36,939 nt of DNA from Jiella soli (GCF_020615385.1 NZ_JAJAVB010000012.1:1-36939); one strand, 5' to 3'. Shown: positions 19,763-28,231, numbered from the stretch's first letter. Numbers and translations: made by a program. The notes: a model not told the origin generated them from the sequence alone.

Positions 19763-20555
19763 CGCGCTCGCTCCCTTGCTGGGAAAGCGCCACCGCGACC
19801 AGCTTCACGCCCGCCGCCTCCACCATCGCGGCGTCCTTGTCGGTGATCCCTTCATCGGTGATCAGGACGTCGGCGCGTTCGAGCGGTGCGATGATCATGC
19901 TCGAGGGTTTGTGGAACTTCGAGGAATCGACGAGCAGGACGAGTTCGTCCGCCTGGCGCATCAGCCGCTGTTCGGACTGGATGATCAGGGGATCGGTCTC
20001 GGCGATGCCGTAGGAGGATATGCCCTGCGCGCCCATGAACATCCGCCGCGCCCGGAAATGCGCGATGCCGTCGTTCTCGAACGGGGACAGGATGAGCGCC
20101 TGGTCGCGGTAGATCGCGCCCGCCGGCAGCATCACCGTGCATTCCGAGTGATCGATCAGGTGATTGGCGATCGAAAAGGAATTGGTCAGCACCTGGAGCC
20201 GCGCGCCGGCGAAGTGATGCACCATCTGGAAGGTCGTCGTGCCGCCATTGAGGATGATGGCATCGCCATCCTCGCAGAGCCTGGCAGCCTCGCGTGCGAT
20301 CGCGCGCTTCTCGCTTTCGTTGATCGTGCGCGCGGTCTCGAAGGGAAGGCTCGAAATTTCGCCGAAGGCTGCCGCCTTCAAGGCTTCCGCACCGCCGCGG
20401 ACCCGCTTCAGCTTCTTCTGCAGGGCGAGCGCCGCGATGTCCCGGCGCGTCGTCGCCTCCGAGGCCTCGGTCAGCCGCGACAGTTCCTGCACGGTGGCGA
20501 CCGAGCGGGCCTGAACGACTGAGAGGATGATCCTCTGTCTCTCGCGTTCGTGCAT
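19752..20555 (-). CDS. rhaR: DeoR-family transcriptional regulator of rhamnose genes
   Basis: 267-residue DeoR-type repressor. N-terminal winged helix about 5-57 ([20 protein letters not shown], with LKRVRGGA in the wing). The C-terminal phosphosugar-sensing domain contains [30 protein letters not shown] and [17 protein letters not shown] at 20555 preceded by GGGAGAAAC. It heads the rhaRUKTPQS operon and faces rhaD across a 272-base divergent promoter with repeated elements, matching the DeoR-type RhaR of R. leguminosarum, which is unlike the AraC-type RhaR of E. coli. The likely inducer is a rhamnose metabolite. Confidence 0.9.
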   Translation of the reverse strand: MHERERQRIILSVVQARSVATVQELSRLTEASEATTRRDIAALALQKKLKRVRGGAEALKAAAFGEISSLPFETARTINESEKRAIAREAARLCEDGDAIILNGGTTTFQMVHHFAGARLQVLTNSFSIANHLIDHSECTVMLPAGAIYRDQALILSPFENDGIAHFRARRMFMGAQGISSYGIAETDPLIIQSEQRLMRQADELVLLVDSSKFHKPSSMIIAPLERADVLITDEGITDKDAAMVEAAGVKLVAVALSQQGSERDVA

Positions 20556-20602
20556 CTTGGTGTTTCTCCCAGTCGAGAATGCTGATCGAAGGGTCGGCAG
20601 TT

Positions 20603-20672
20603 GTCAATCATTTCCGATCAAGTCCGCGCATACCGCATTGCAACATGATCGATTATGATCGTATTGATTGAC
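20603..20672. promoter_or_regulatory. Candidate RhaR operators between rhaR and rhaD
   Basis: GTCAATCA (20603-20610) and its exact inverse TGATTGAC (20665-20672) bracket an AT-rich stretch. ATGATCG repeats at 20645 and 20655, one helical turn apart. DeoR-family repressors use repeated short sites of this kind. The symmetry is seen; binding is inferred. Confidence 0.45.
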
Positions 20673-20827
20673 GTGCGGGCGGTTTTGACCAATGCTGGAA
20701 CCGAAACCAGTCGGCGGTGGCCGGAGTCTCGATGCGGCGCCGCAAGCGGCTGGATTGCAGTCGGCGGGTCCACAACCGTCATGTCCGGTTGTTCCGACGC
20801 CCCGCGAAAGCCGAAGCGAGATCGATC

Positions 20828-22939
20828 ATGGCGACACCTCCGCAGTCGAGCGGTTCCAATCTCCTGCCCTCCCTCTGGGACGAAGCTCATGCCGAGACGC
20901 TCGACGAGGCGGGGCGTCTGCTCTACCGCTCGAACCTCCTCGGCGCCGACAAGCGGATCACCAATTACGGCGGGGGCAACACTTCGGCGAAGGTGGTCGA
21001 GAAGGATCCGCTCACCGGGCGGGACGTGACGGTGCTCTGGGTGAAGGGCTCTGGCGGCGACGTCGGGACGATGAAGCGCGACGGTTTCGCGACGCTCTAC
21101 CAGGACAGACTGGAAGCGCTGAAGGGGCTGTATCGCGGGCCGGAGCTCGAGGACGAGATGGTCGGCTACCTGCCGCACTGCACCTTCGCCGTCAATCCGC
21201 GCGCGGCTTCGATCGACACGCCGCTGCACGCCTATCTGCCCTATACGCATGTCGACCACATGCACCCGGACGCGGTGATCGCGATCGCGGCGAGCGACAA
21301 CAGCCGCGAGATGACGCGGGAGATCTACGGCGACGAAATCGGCTGGCTGCCCTGGCGCCGGCCGGGCTTCCAGCTCGGTCTCGACCTGTCCGCCTTCGCC
21401 CGCGAAAACCGGGACGCCAATGGCGTGGTCCTCGAAAGCCACGGGCTCTTCACCTGGGGCGAGACGGCCCGCGAGTGCTATGAGACGACGCTGCGGATCA
21501 TTAACAAGGCGATCGCCTTTCTGGAGGAGAAGACGGCAGGGCGCGCGCCCTTCGGCGGCCTGCGGCAGGCCCCGCTCGACGCCCGTGCACGGCGTGCGGT
21601 CGCGGCGCAGCTGATGCCGGAGATCCGCGCCCGCATCGGACGGGACGAGCGCAAGATCGGCCATTTCGACGACAGCGAAGTCGTGCTCGACTTCGTCGGC
21701 TCGCATGACCTTGGCAAGCTTGCCCCGCTCGGCACTTCGTGCCCCGACCATTTCCTGCGCACCAAGATCCGGCCGCTGGTCCTTCCGTTCGACGCGGAAA
21801 GCGGCGGGATCGAAACGGTGCTCTCCGGGCTCGACGAGGCGATCGCCGCCTACCGCGCCGACTACACCCGCTATTACGAGAGCTGCCGCCACGACGACAG
21901 CCCGGCGATGCGCGATCCGAACCCGGTCGTCTATCTCGTGCCCGGCGTCGGCATGATCACCTTCGCGAAGGACAAGGCGACGGCGCGGATCGCCGGCGAG
22001 TTCTACGTCAACGCCATCAACGTCATGCGCGGCGCCGAGGCGATCGGAACCTATCGCGGCCTGCCCGAACAGGAGGCCTTCGACATCGAATACTGGCTGC
22101 TCGAGGAAGCCAAGCTCCAGCGCATGCCGAAGCCGAAATCGCTCGCCGGCCGCGTCGCCTTCATCACCGGGGGCGGTGGCGGCATCGGCCGCGCGACCGC
22201 CGAGCGACTCGCCACCGACGGCGCCTGCGTCGTCCTCGCGGACATCGACGCCGAGGCGCTCGACCGGGCAAAGGCGGATCTCGCCGGGCGCTACGGCGCC
22301 GACATGGTCCGCACGGTCATGCTCGACGTGACGGACGAGGCCGCCGTCGCGGAGGGCTTTGCCGGCATGGCCGTGGAATATGGCGGTGGCGACATCCTCG
22401 TCTCCAATGCCGGGATTTCGTCCTCCGCGCCGATCGAGACGACCGAGCTCTCGATGTGGAACCGCAACATCGACATCCTCGCGACCGGTTACTTCCTCGT
22501 CTCGCGCGAGGCCTTCCGCCTTTTCCGGCGCCAGCAGCTCGGCGGCGCGGTGGTCTTCATCGCCTCGAAGAACGGCCTCGCCGCCTCGCCGGGCGCCGCC
22601 GCCTATTGCACCGCCAAGGCGGCGGAGATTCACCTTGCCCGCTGCCTCGCCCTCGAAGGCGCCGAGGCGGGCATCAGGGTCAACGTGGTCAATCCGGATG
22701 CCGTGCTCCAAGGCTCGAAGATCTGGACCGGCGAATGGCGCGAGCAACGCGCCGCCGCCTACAACATGGCGCCGGACGATCTGGAGGAGCACTACCGCAA
22801 GCGCTCCATGCTGAAGCGCTCGGTGCTGCCGGCGGACGTCGCCGAGGCCGTCGCGTTCCTCGCCGGCGACGCTTCGGCGAAGTCGACCGGCAACATCATC
22901 AATGTCGATGCCGGCAACGCCCAGTCCTTCACGCGCTGA
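20828..22939 (+). CDS. rhaD: Bifunctional rhamnulose-1-phosphate aldolase / short-chain alcohol dehydrogenase
   Basis: 703 residues, two fused enzymes. Residues about 1-425 are a class II aldolase (NYGGGNTSAK at 46-55; zinc histidines in YTHVDHMHPDAV about 139-150 and ESHGLFTWG), cleaving L-rhamnulose-1-phosphate to dihydroxyacetone phosphate and L-lactaldehyde. Residues about 437-703 are an SDR (VAFITGGGGGIG; catalytic Tyr593 and Lys597 in AAYCTAKAAE; C-terminal GNIINVDAGNAQSFTR), expected to oxidise the lactaldehyde. The same fusion is known as RhaD in R. leguminosarum. The ATG at 20828 matches the family start; the frame upstream to 20717 is promoter DNA. First gene of the plus operon, followed after 52 bases by rhaI. 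Confidence 0.93.
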   Translation: MATPPQSSGSNLLPSLWDEAHAETLDEAGRLLYRSNLLGADKRITNYGGGNTSAKVVEKDPLTGRDVTVLWVKGSGGDVGTMKRDGFATLYQDRLEALKGLYRGPELEDEMVGYLPHCTFAVNPRAASIDTPLHAYLPYTHVDHMHPDAVIAIAASDNSREMTREIYGDEIGWLPWRRPGFQLGLDLSAFARENRDANGVVLESHGLFTWGETARECYETTLRIINKAIAFLEEKTAGRAPFGGLRQAPLDARARRAVAAQLMPEIRARIGRDERKIGHFDDSEVVLDFVGSHDLGKLAPLGTSCPDHFLRTKIRPLVLPFDAESGGIETVLSGLDEAIAAYRADYTRYYESCRHDDSPAMRDPNPVVYLVPGVGMITFAKDKATARIAGEFYVNAINVMRGAEAIGTYRGLPEQEAFDIEYWLLEEAKLQRMPKPKSLAGRVAFITGGGGGIGRATAERLATDGACVVLADIDAEALDRAKADLAGRYGADMVRTVMLDVTDEAAVAEGFAGMAVEYGGGDILVSNAGISSSAPIETTELSMWNRNIDILATGYFLVSREAFRLFRRQQLGGAVVFIASKNGLAASPGAAAYCTAKAAEIHLARCLALEGAEAGIRVNVVNPDAVLQGSKIWTGEWREQRAAAYNMAPDDLEEHYRKRSMLKRSVLPADVAEAVAFLAGDASAKSTGNIINVDAGNAQSFTR

Positions 22940-22991
22940 ACCCGCGTCAGAGGACCAGTCTTGATACCGGCCGATCTGGGAGGAGAAGGCC

Positions 22992-24290
22992 ATGACCGAA
23001 AAGCTGATCGACCAGGAAGTCGTCGAGGCCGACAATGCCGGGCGGCGCGCCGGCTTCGAGGCCGATTTCGCGGCGCTCGCAGAGAGCTTCGGGCGACGCG
23101 GTATCGCGATCGACGCCGTCGTGGAGAAAGTCCGCGCCTTCACCGTCGCGGTCCCCTCCTGGGGCGTCGGCACCGGCGGCACACGCTTTGCCCGATTTCC
23201 CGGCCCCGGCGAGCCGCGCGGAATCATGGAAAAGCTCGACGACTGCGCGGTGATCCACCAGCTCGGACGCGCGACGCCCGCCGTCTCGCTGCATATTCCC
23301 TGGGACCGTGCCGATCCGGGGGCGCTGAGAGACAAGGCCGCCAGCCTCGGCCTCTCCTTCGACGCGATGAATTCCAACACCTTCCAGGATCATCCCGACG
23401 ATCCCGAACAGCCGCTTTCCTACAAGTTCGGCTCCCTCAGCCATGCCGACCCGGCCGTGCGCGCCCAGGCGGTGGAGCACAATCTCGACGTCGTCGAATT
23501 CGGCAAGGGGGTCGGCTCGACGGCGATCACCGTGTGGATCGGCGACGGCTCGAACTTTCCCGGTCAGGTCGACCTCTCGCGCAGCTTCGAGCGCTATCTG
23601 GAAGCGGCGAAGACGATCTACGCGGGGCTCCCCGAGGACTGGCGGCTCTTCACCGAGCACAAGATGTTCGAGCCCGCCTTCTACTCGACAGTCGTGCAGG
23701 ATTGGGGCACCAATCTCCTGATCGCGCGGGAACTGGGGGAAAAGGCCTTCTGTCTCGTCGATCTCGGCCACCACGCGCCGAACGTGAACATCGAGCAGAT
23801 CGTCTCCCGCCTGATCTTCGCGAAGAAGCTCGGCGGCTTCCATTTCAACGACGCCAGATATGGCGACGACGATCTCGACGCCGGCTCGATCGATCCGTTC
23901 CGCCTCTTCCTCGTCTTCAACGAGCTGGTCGAGGCCGGCGACGTGCTCGAGCGGCTGCGTCCGGCCCACATGATCGACCAGTCCCACAACGTCACCGATC
24001 CGATCGAGAGCCTGATCCGCTCGTCCGGCGAGATCCGGCGGGCTTATGCGCAGGCGCTTCTGGTCGACCGCGCCGCCTTGCGAAACCATCAGGACGAGAA
24101 CGACGCGATCATGGCATCCGAGTGCCTGAAGCAGGCCTTCCGCACCGATGTGACGCCGATCCTGGCCCGGGCCCGGCTCCTCGATGGCGGCGCGATCGAT
24201 CCGATCGCGGCTTACCGCGCGAGCGGCTATCGCAACAAGGTCGCAGCCGAGCGCCCCGCCACCAAGGGTTCGGGCGGCGGCATCGTCTGA
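22992..24290 (+). CDS. rhaI: L-rhamnose isomerase (Pseudomonas stutzeri type)
   Basis: 432 residues; converts L-rhamnose to L-rhamnulose. Very close along its length to the P. stutzeri enzyme (VAVPSWGVGTGGTRFARFPG, SLHIPWD, LTVWIGDGSNFPGQ-like, DLGHHAPN, FHFNDARYGDDDLDAG, AHMIDQSHNVTDPIESLI). Metal and catalytic residues fall at the expected offset: Glu222, Asp257, His260, His284, Asp292, Asp294 and Asp330. ATG at 22992 with GGGAGGAGAAGG upstream. This enzyme class is called RhaI in rhizobia and differs from E. coli RhaA. The P. stutzeri enzyme also acts on D-allose and other rare sugars, so side activity on ketoses from the neighbouring polyol locus is possible. Confidence 0.95.
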   Translation: MTEKLIDQEVVEADNAGRRAGFEADFAALAESFGRRGIAIDAVVEKVRAFTVAVPSWGVGTGGTRFARFPGPGEPRGIMEKLDDCAVIHQLGRATPAVSLHIPWDRADPGALRDKAASLGLSFDAMNSNTFQDHPDDPEQPLSYKFGSLSHADPAVRAQAVEHNLDVVEFGKGVGSTAITVWIGDGSNFPGQVDLSRSFERYLEAAKTIYAGLPEDWRLFTEHKMFEPAFYSTVVQDWGTNLLIARELGEKAFCLVDLGHHAPNVNIEQIVSRLIFAKKLGGFHFNDARYGDDDLDAGSIDPFRLFLVFNELVEAGDVLERLRPAHMIDQSHNVTDPIESLIRSSGEIRRAYAQALLVDRAALRNHQDENDAIMASECLKQAFRTDVTPILARARLLDGGAIDPIAAYRASGYRNKVAAERPATKGSGGGIV

Positions 24291-24327
24291 GCCCTTAAAT
24301 CTGCCCCTGCCTGGAGGACACCGAACC

Positions 24328-24882
24328 ATGAGCGATCTCTATCGCACGGCGCTTGCCGAACTCGGCGCGGTCATGGACAGGATCGACGACACTGCCGTCG
24401 ATGAAGCCTGCCGGATGATCGCGGGTGCGCGGCGCATCGGCACCTATGCCGGCGGGCGCGAGGGGCTGCAGATCAAGGGCTTCGCCATGCGGCTCTTCCA
24501 TCTCGGCTGCGATGTCGGCGTCGTCGGCGACATGACCATGCCGGCGCTCGAAGAGGGCGACCTCTTCGTCGTCTCCGTCGGCCCGGGCGAAATCTCCACC
24601 GCCCTCGCCCTGATGGGCGTCGCCAAGCGGGACGGCGCGAAGATCCTCTTCGTCACCGCCCAGCCGGGCGGGCGCTGCGCCGAACTCGCCGATTTCGTGC
24701 TGACGGTTCCCGCCCAGACCATGGCCGACGATCGCGGCGCCTCGGCGACCTCCGTCCTGCCCATGGGCTCGCTCTACGAGGGGGCGCTCTTCGTTCTTTT
24801 CGAGGTGATGGTGCTCAAGCTGCGCGACGTCATGGCCGTCTCGCCGGAGACGATGCGGAGCAATCACACCAATATGGAATGA
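24328..24882 (+). CDS. SIS-domain sugar-phosphate isomerase, 6-phospho-3-hexuloisomerase (HxlB/PHI) type
   Basis: 184 residues with a single SIS domain (about 20-165): ARRIGTYAGGREGLQIKGFAMRL, FVVSVGPGEISTALALM and AKILFVTAQPGG. A C-terminal tail ending RSNHTNME closely resembles the tail of 6-phospho-3-hexuloisomerases, which convert arabino-3-hexulose 6-phosphate to fructose 6-phosphate. The ATG at 24328 follows GGAGGACAC; the longer frame back to 24184 is overlap with rhaI. It is 37 bases after rhaI, evidently the third gene of that operon. No hexulose-6-phosphate synthase gene is visible in the window, and the standard rhamnose pathway has no such step, so its substrate is unclear. Confidence 0.82.
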   Translation: MSDLYRTALAELGAVMDRIDDTAVDEACRMIAGARRIGTYAGGREGLQIKGFAMRLFHLGCDVGVVGDMTMPALEEGDLFVVSVGPGEISTALALMGVAKRDGAKILFVTAQPGGRCAELADFVLTVPAQTMADDRGASATSVLPMGSLYEGALFVLFEVMVLKLRDVMAVSPETMRSNHTNME

Positions 24883-24939
24883 CGGCGATCGCATCTGTCG
24901 GCGGTTGTCGCAGGCGTGGCTCGACCGGGCATCGCCGCG

Positions 24940-24960
24940 GAGGCCGTCGGTGCCGGCCTC
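24940..24960. terminator. Hairpin between convergent rhamnose and sox operons
   Basis: GAGGCCG (24940-24946) pairs with CGGCCTC (24954-24960) over a 7-base loop. It lies between the end of the SIS gene (24882) and the end of the last DsrE gene (25007), where both operons must stop. No T-tract follows on either side, so it is only a weak terminator candidate. Confidence 0.35.
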
Positions 24961-25006
24961 ACAGGGAATCGGATCGCTCCGGTAAGGGCATGTCGCCTGA
25001 TCGACG

Positions 25007-25546
25007 CTACGGCTTGACGATCGTGTAGCCGTCTTCGTGCAGTCGCATCAGTTCGGCGACCCCTGCGGGAACCACCTCGGCATAGGGCACGATCTGTGGC
25101 CGCTTGCCCTCCTTGTGCTCCAACGTGTCCAGCGTGTTTCCGCAGGCGGCGAAGCGAACGTTGGGCATGCTCTGGTCGAAGGCCGCGAGACGTTCCATCA
25201 CTGGCGAGCGGTCCGGCCGCAGCATGGCCATCCCCGGGCCATAGACGACGATCCGGATATCGACCCCCTCGGCCTTGTCCGAATAGAAACGGGAGACGTT
25301 GGCGGCGATGTCGAGCGCCGAGCGCATCGCCGCCTCGTCGTTGTCGGATACCTGCAGCGCGAGCTTGTGCTCGGCGAAAGCGAGTTCCCCCTCGCCCGTC
25401 TCCTGCGCAAAGGCCGGCACGACACAGATTGCCGTCAGTGACGCGATGGCCGCGGCCGCCGATAGACAGGCAGCGGCGGTCGCGGACCGCGCCGCCGACC
25501 AACAGAACTTCGATGACCGCCTTGCCACAGACCTACTCCGGGTCAT
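25007..25546 (-). CDS. Exported DsrE-family protein, second of a pair after soxCD
   Basis: 179 residues. An N-terminal arginine-rich region followed by a hydrophobic stretch and VVPAFA before Gln-Glu (about 1-48) looks like a Sec signal peptide. The mature part has the DsrE/F fold pattern: HKLALQVSDND, IRIVVYGPGMAML and a conserved cysteine (Cys135) in VRFAACGNTLDTLEH. The start (ATG 25546) lies inside the end of the upstream gene (14-base overlap), so the two are translationally coupled. DsrE-family proteins carry persulfide sulfur or bind partner sulfurtransferases. A periplasmic role in handling sulfur for the Sox cycle is inferred from its position only. Confidence 0.78.
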   Translation of the reverse strand: MTRSRSVARRSSKFCWSAARSATAAACLSAAAAIASLTAICVVPAFAQETGEGELAFAEHKLALQVSDNDEAAMRSALDIAANVSRFYSDKAEGVDIRIVVYGPGMAMLRPDRSPVMERLAAFDQSMPNVRFAACGNTLDTLEHKEGKRPQIVPYAEVVPAGVAELMRLHEDGYTIVKP

Positions 25547-26081
25547 CCATCTCGAACTCCAGTTCCGGATGCGCCTTGACCATGTCCTGACGCGACATTT
25601 TGTGCGTCACGACCGGGTAGATGTAGCTATAGCCCTGGTTCTCGTATTTCGCGATGTCGATGACGGCGGCCGGAACGACCTTGAAGAGGTCGTAGAATTC
25701 GTCTGGCTGGTAGCCGCGGCTCCGCGCGGCATTGCGGCAGATGTGGAACTCGACGCCCTGGTCCGCCAGCTCCTTCACATGCTTGTAGACGTCGGGAAAG
25801 GCTGACCGGTTGAGCCGGGAGAAGGCGTTCAGCTCGTTGCCATGCGCGACCACGACGAATTTCGAATTCTCGAAGTTGCCGAATTCCTTGGCCGCCGCAA
25901 TATGGTTGCGGATGAAGCCCAGCGCGCGCTCGCCGTCCGCCGGATTGTCGAAGTCGAAGTCGTAAAGCGCCTTCTGCGCCTCGTAGTGCACGGGATCGAA
26001 GGACGAGGAGTCCGTCGGACCCGCGACCGCCTGGGTCGAGGAGACGGCGAGCGCGGCGACCGCGCCGATGAACATCCGCAT
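25533..26081 (-). CDS. Exported DsrE-family protein, first of a pair after soxCD
   Basis: 182 residues. Signal peptide about 1-20 (MRMFIGAVAALAVSSTQAVA before Gly). The mature part includes FVVVAHGNELNAFSR (about 75-89) and the cysteine-containing segment VEFHICRNAARSRGY (Cys115), followed by VVPAAVIDIAKYENQGYSYIYP, a DsrE/DsrF-like layout with one potentially sulfur-carrying cysteine. ATG at 26081 after AGGGAAGATC, 71 bases past soxD, so cotranscribed with soxCD. The single cysteine matches the lone persulfide-carrying type. Function is inferred from family and locus. Confidence 0.8.
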   Translation of the reverse strand: MRMFIGAVAALAVSSTQAVAGPTDSSSFDPVHYEAQKALYDFDFDNPADGERALGFIRNHIAAAKEFGNFENSKFVVVAHGNELNAFSRLNRSAFPDVYKHVKELADQGVEFHICRNAARSRGYQPDEFYDLFKVVPAAVIDIAKYENQGYSYIYPVVTHKMSRQDMVKAHPELEFEMDDPE

Positions 26082-26152
26082 GAGATCTTCCCTTCATCTG
26101 CGGCCCGCCGGGGCGCGAAGCCGTATTGTCACAGGGCCGGTCGGCCGGGGCG

Positions 26153-26917
26153 TCAGTCGACGTTTCCGCCGGCCGGGCCCTCTTCCTTGCCTCCGGCATC
26201 CGGGGTGACGTCGAGAACCTGCGCATGCATCGTCACCGTCACCGGTGCGGGCTTGCAGTCGGTCATGCACGGATCGGCGTCGTCCTTGTAGTGCTGCTCT
26301 TCCGCGCGGTCGTCCGGAATGAAGTCCTCGGCATTCGGCATCTTCACCGAGGTGAAGTTCTCGTTGGAGAGCTCGAAGTCCTCGTCCGTCACGATGTCGT
26401 TCAGGTAGAGGACATAGGCGGTCAGTGCGTAGACGTCGTCGTTGGAGAGCGACCGCGCATTGCCGAAGGGCATTGCCCGATGGACGTAGTCGTAGACGGT
26501 CGACAGATACGGCCAGTAGGAGCCGACGGTCTTCACCGGACGCTCGCGGGTCAAGGTGTCGAACCCGCCGGCAAGTTCCGGCCAGCGGTCGCGCCCCTCG
26601 CCGAAATCGCCGTGGCAGCTCGCGCAGTTGTCGGTGAAGATCTGCTCCCCTTCGGACACCGACCCGCGGCCGACCGGCAGGCCCTTTCCGTCGGGCCTGA
26701 CGTCGATGTCCCAGGCCGCGATTTCCTCGGCGGTCGCCGACCGGCCGAGCCCGAAGGGCGCCCCGGACTTTTCTTCGCTTGCGGCTGCGGCGGGGTTGGC
26801 GTCCGGCTTGATCACGGCCGGATCGGATTGTCCGGCGGCGATGCCGGCGCCCGCGGCGAGCGCCAACGCGGCGCCGAGGATTCCGGCGATCGGGCGAACC
26901 TTAGGAAACTTCGACAT
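26153..26917 (-). CDS. soxD: Sulfur dehydrogenase cytochrome c subunit SoxD (mono-haem form)
   Basis: 254 residues, exported (N-terminal hydrophobic segment about 8-29). It carries electrons from the SoxC molybdenum centre to cytochrome c. One c-haem motif C-A-S-C-H (Cys98, Cys101, His102) with a probable Met ligand in AMPFGNA, and YALTAYVLYLND typical of SoxD/cytochrome c class I. The reference Paracoccus SoxD is larger (about 380 residues) and di-haem; here the second haem domain is absent and the C terminus instead ends after a Cys-x3-Cys (DPCMTDCKP). Its start overlaps the end of soxC by 17 bases, so it is coupled. Assignment rests on this pairing. Confidence 0.87.
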   Translation of the reverse strand: MSKFPKVRPIAGILGAALALAAGAGIAAGQSDPAVIKPDANPAAAASEEKSGAPFGLGRSATAEEIAAWDIDVRPDGKGLPVGRGSVSEGEQIFTDNCASCHGDFGEGRDRWPELAGGFDTLTRERPVKTVGSYWPYLSTVYDYVHRAMPFGNARSLSNDDVYALTAYVLYLNDIVTDEDFELSNENFTSVKMPNAEDFIPDDRAEEQHYKDDADPCMTDCKPAPVTVTMHAQVLDVTPDAGGKEEGPAGGNVD

Positions 26918-28193
26918 TCTCGAGCGCTCCGTCGGATTTCAGCTGCCAGGTCTGGATGCCGTTGTTGTGGTAGATGGAGTTGGTACCGCGCACGGCTCGC
27001 AGCTCGTTCTTGGTCGGCTGGACGAAGCCCTTCTCGTCCATGGCCCGCGACTGCAGCAGGAGTTCCGAGCCGTCCCAGTCGAAGTCGTAGTAGAAGCGGT
27101 GGACGGCGAGCGGCAGGCTCGGCCCGTCGATGCGCGCCGTGTGCCAGTTGCGGCCGCCATCGAGCGAGACGTCGACGCGCTTGATCCTGCCATTGCCGGA
27201 CCAGGCGAGACCGGAGACAACCGTGCGGCCCTTGCCGTGCCGGATCGGCGCCTGCGGGCTCGGATTGGTGATGACCGACTTCACCTCCATCATCCAGGTG
27301 AACTTGCGCGCTTTTCCGTCCGGCATGAGGTCGGTGTATTTCGACGTCTCCTCGCGCTGCTCCCAGGGCGCGTCGCCGACTTCCAGCCGGCGCAGCCACT
27401 TCACCCACATATTGCCTTCCCAGCCAGGGACGACGAGGCGGACGGGATATCCCTGTTCCGGCCTCAGCGCCTCGCCGTTCATCTTCCAGGCGACGAGGCA
27501 GTCGTCGAGCGCCTTTTCCATCGGGATCGACCGCGTCATCGCGGCGGCATCGGCACCCTCGGCCAACAGCCATTTGCCGGACGACTTCATGCCGGCTTCG
27601 TTCAGGAGATTGCGCAGCGGCGTGCCGGTATACATGACGCAATGGACCATGCCGTGCGTGAACTGGCAGCCGTTCAGCTGGGCGCCGCGCCATTCCATGC
27701 CGGAATTGGCCGCACATTCCAGGAAGTAGACGCGGTTCTCCCTCGGGAAACGCTTGAGCTCGTCCATGGTGAAGACCAGCGGACGCTCAACCAGACCGTT
27801 GATCATCAGCCGATGCTCGGCCGGATCGATCTCCGCGACACCGGAATGGTGACGCTCGAAGCAGAGACCGTTCGGCGTAATGATCCCGTCGAGATCGTGC
27901 AGCGGCGTGAAATTGACCGAGCTTGCAGCGTCCGCCGTCAGCCAGGGAACGTTGCGGCGCACGACCTCAGCCTCGTATTGCGACGGCTTGCCATAGGGGC
28001 TCGCATCGACGCCCGGGCCGAGATAGCGGTTCCAGTCCTTGATCTCGGTGATCGCAGGATCGCCGGCCTCGCCGGCAACGCCGCGCCCGGATGATGTCAA
28101 AGCCGCGGCGGCCGCGCCGCCGAGCACCAGACCGCCCTTCAGGAAGCCGCGGCGCGAAGCGGCCCGTCCGCCGCCCTTTGTCTCGTCGGTCAT
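26901..28193 (-). CDS. soxC: Sulfur dehydrogenase molybdoprotein subunit SoxC
   Basis: 430 residues of the sulfite-oxidase family. A twin-arginine signal, SRRGFLKGG (13-21), points to export of the folded, cofactor-loaded protein. The molybdenum-ligating cysteine is Cys160 in VYFLECAANSG. Other family stretches: PNGLCFERHHSGV and WEGNMWVKWLRRLEVGD. The C-terminal dimerisation domain follows (RVDVSLDGGRNW). SoxCD removes six electrons from the SoxY-bound sulfane sulfur, allowing full oxidation of thiosulfate without sulfur globules. ATG at 28193 after GGGAGCGATC. It lies 70 bases after soxB, and that gap holds a candidate operator, so soxCD may have its own promoter. Confidence 0.94.
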   Translation of the reverse strand: MTDETKGGGRAASRRGFLKGGLVLGGAAAAALTSSGRGVAGEAGDPAITEIKDWNRYLGPGVDASPYGKPSQYEAEVVRRNVPWLTADAASSVNFTPLHDLDGIITPNGLCFERHHSGVAEIDPAEHRLMINGLVERPLVFTMDELKRFPRENRVYFLECAANSGMEWRGAQLNGCQFTHGMVHCVMYTGTPLRNLLNEAGMKSSGKWLLAEGADAAAMTRSIPMEKALDDCLVAWKMNGEALRPEQGYPVRLVVPGWEGNMWVKWLRRLEVGDAPWEQREETSKYTDLMPDGKARKFTWMMEVKSVITNPSPQAPIRHGKGRTVVSGLAWSGNGRIKRVDVSLDGGRNWHTARIDGPSLPLAVHRFYYDFDWDGSELLLQSRAMDEKGFVQPTKNELRAVRGTNSIYHNNGIQTWQLKSDGALENVEVS

Positions 28194-28215
28194 CCGATCG
28201 CTCCCATTACATATG

Positions 28216-28231
28216 TTTTTTTGAATGTATT
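28216..28231. promoter_or_regulatory. Candidate SoxR operator upstream of soxC
   Basis: TTTTTTTGAATGTATT, identical over 16 bases to the sequence at 32401-32416 upstream of soxX, preceded by the palindrome ACATATGT (28209-28216). It ends 23 bases before the soxC start codon, in the only AT-rich patch of the soxB-soxC spacer. The exact match is seen; SoxR binding is inferred. Confidence 0.5.

Noticed and set aside
20618-23380. 920-codon minus-strand open frame opposite rhaD and rhaI
   Set aside because: No recognisable domain, low-complexity composition, and fully overlaps two well-supported enzymes on the other strand.
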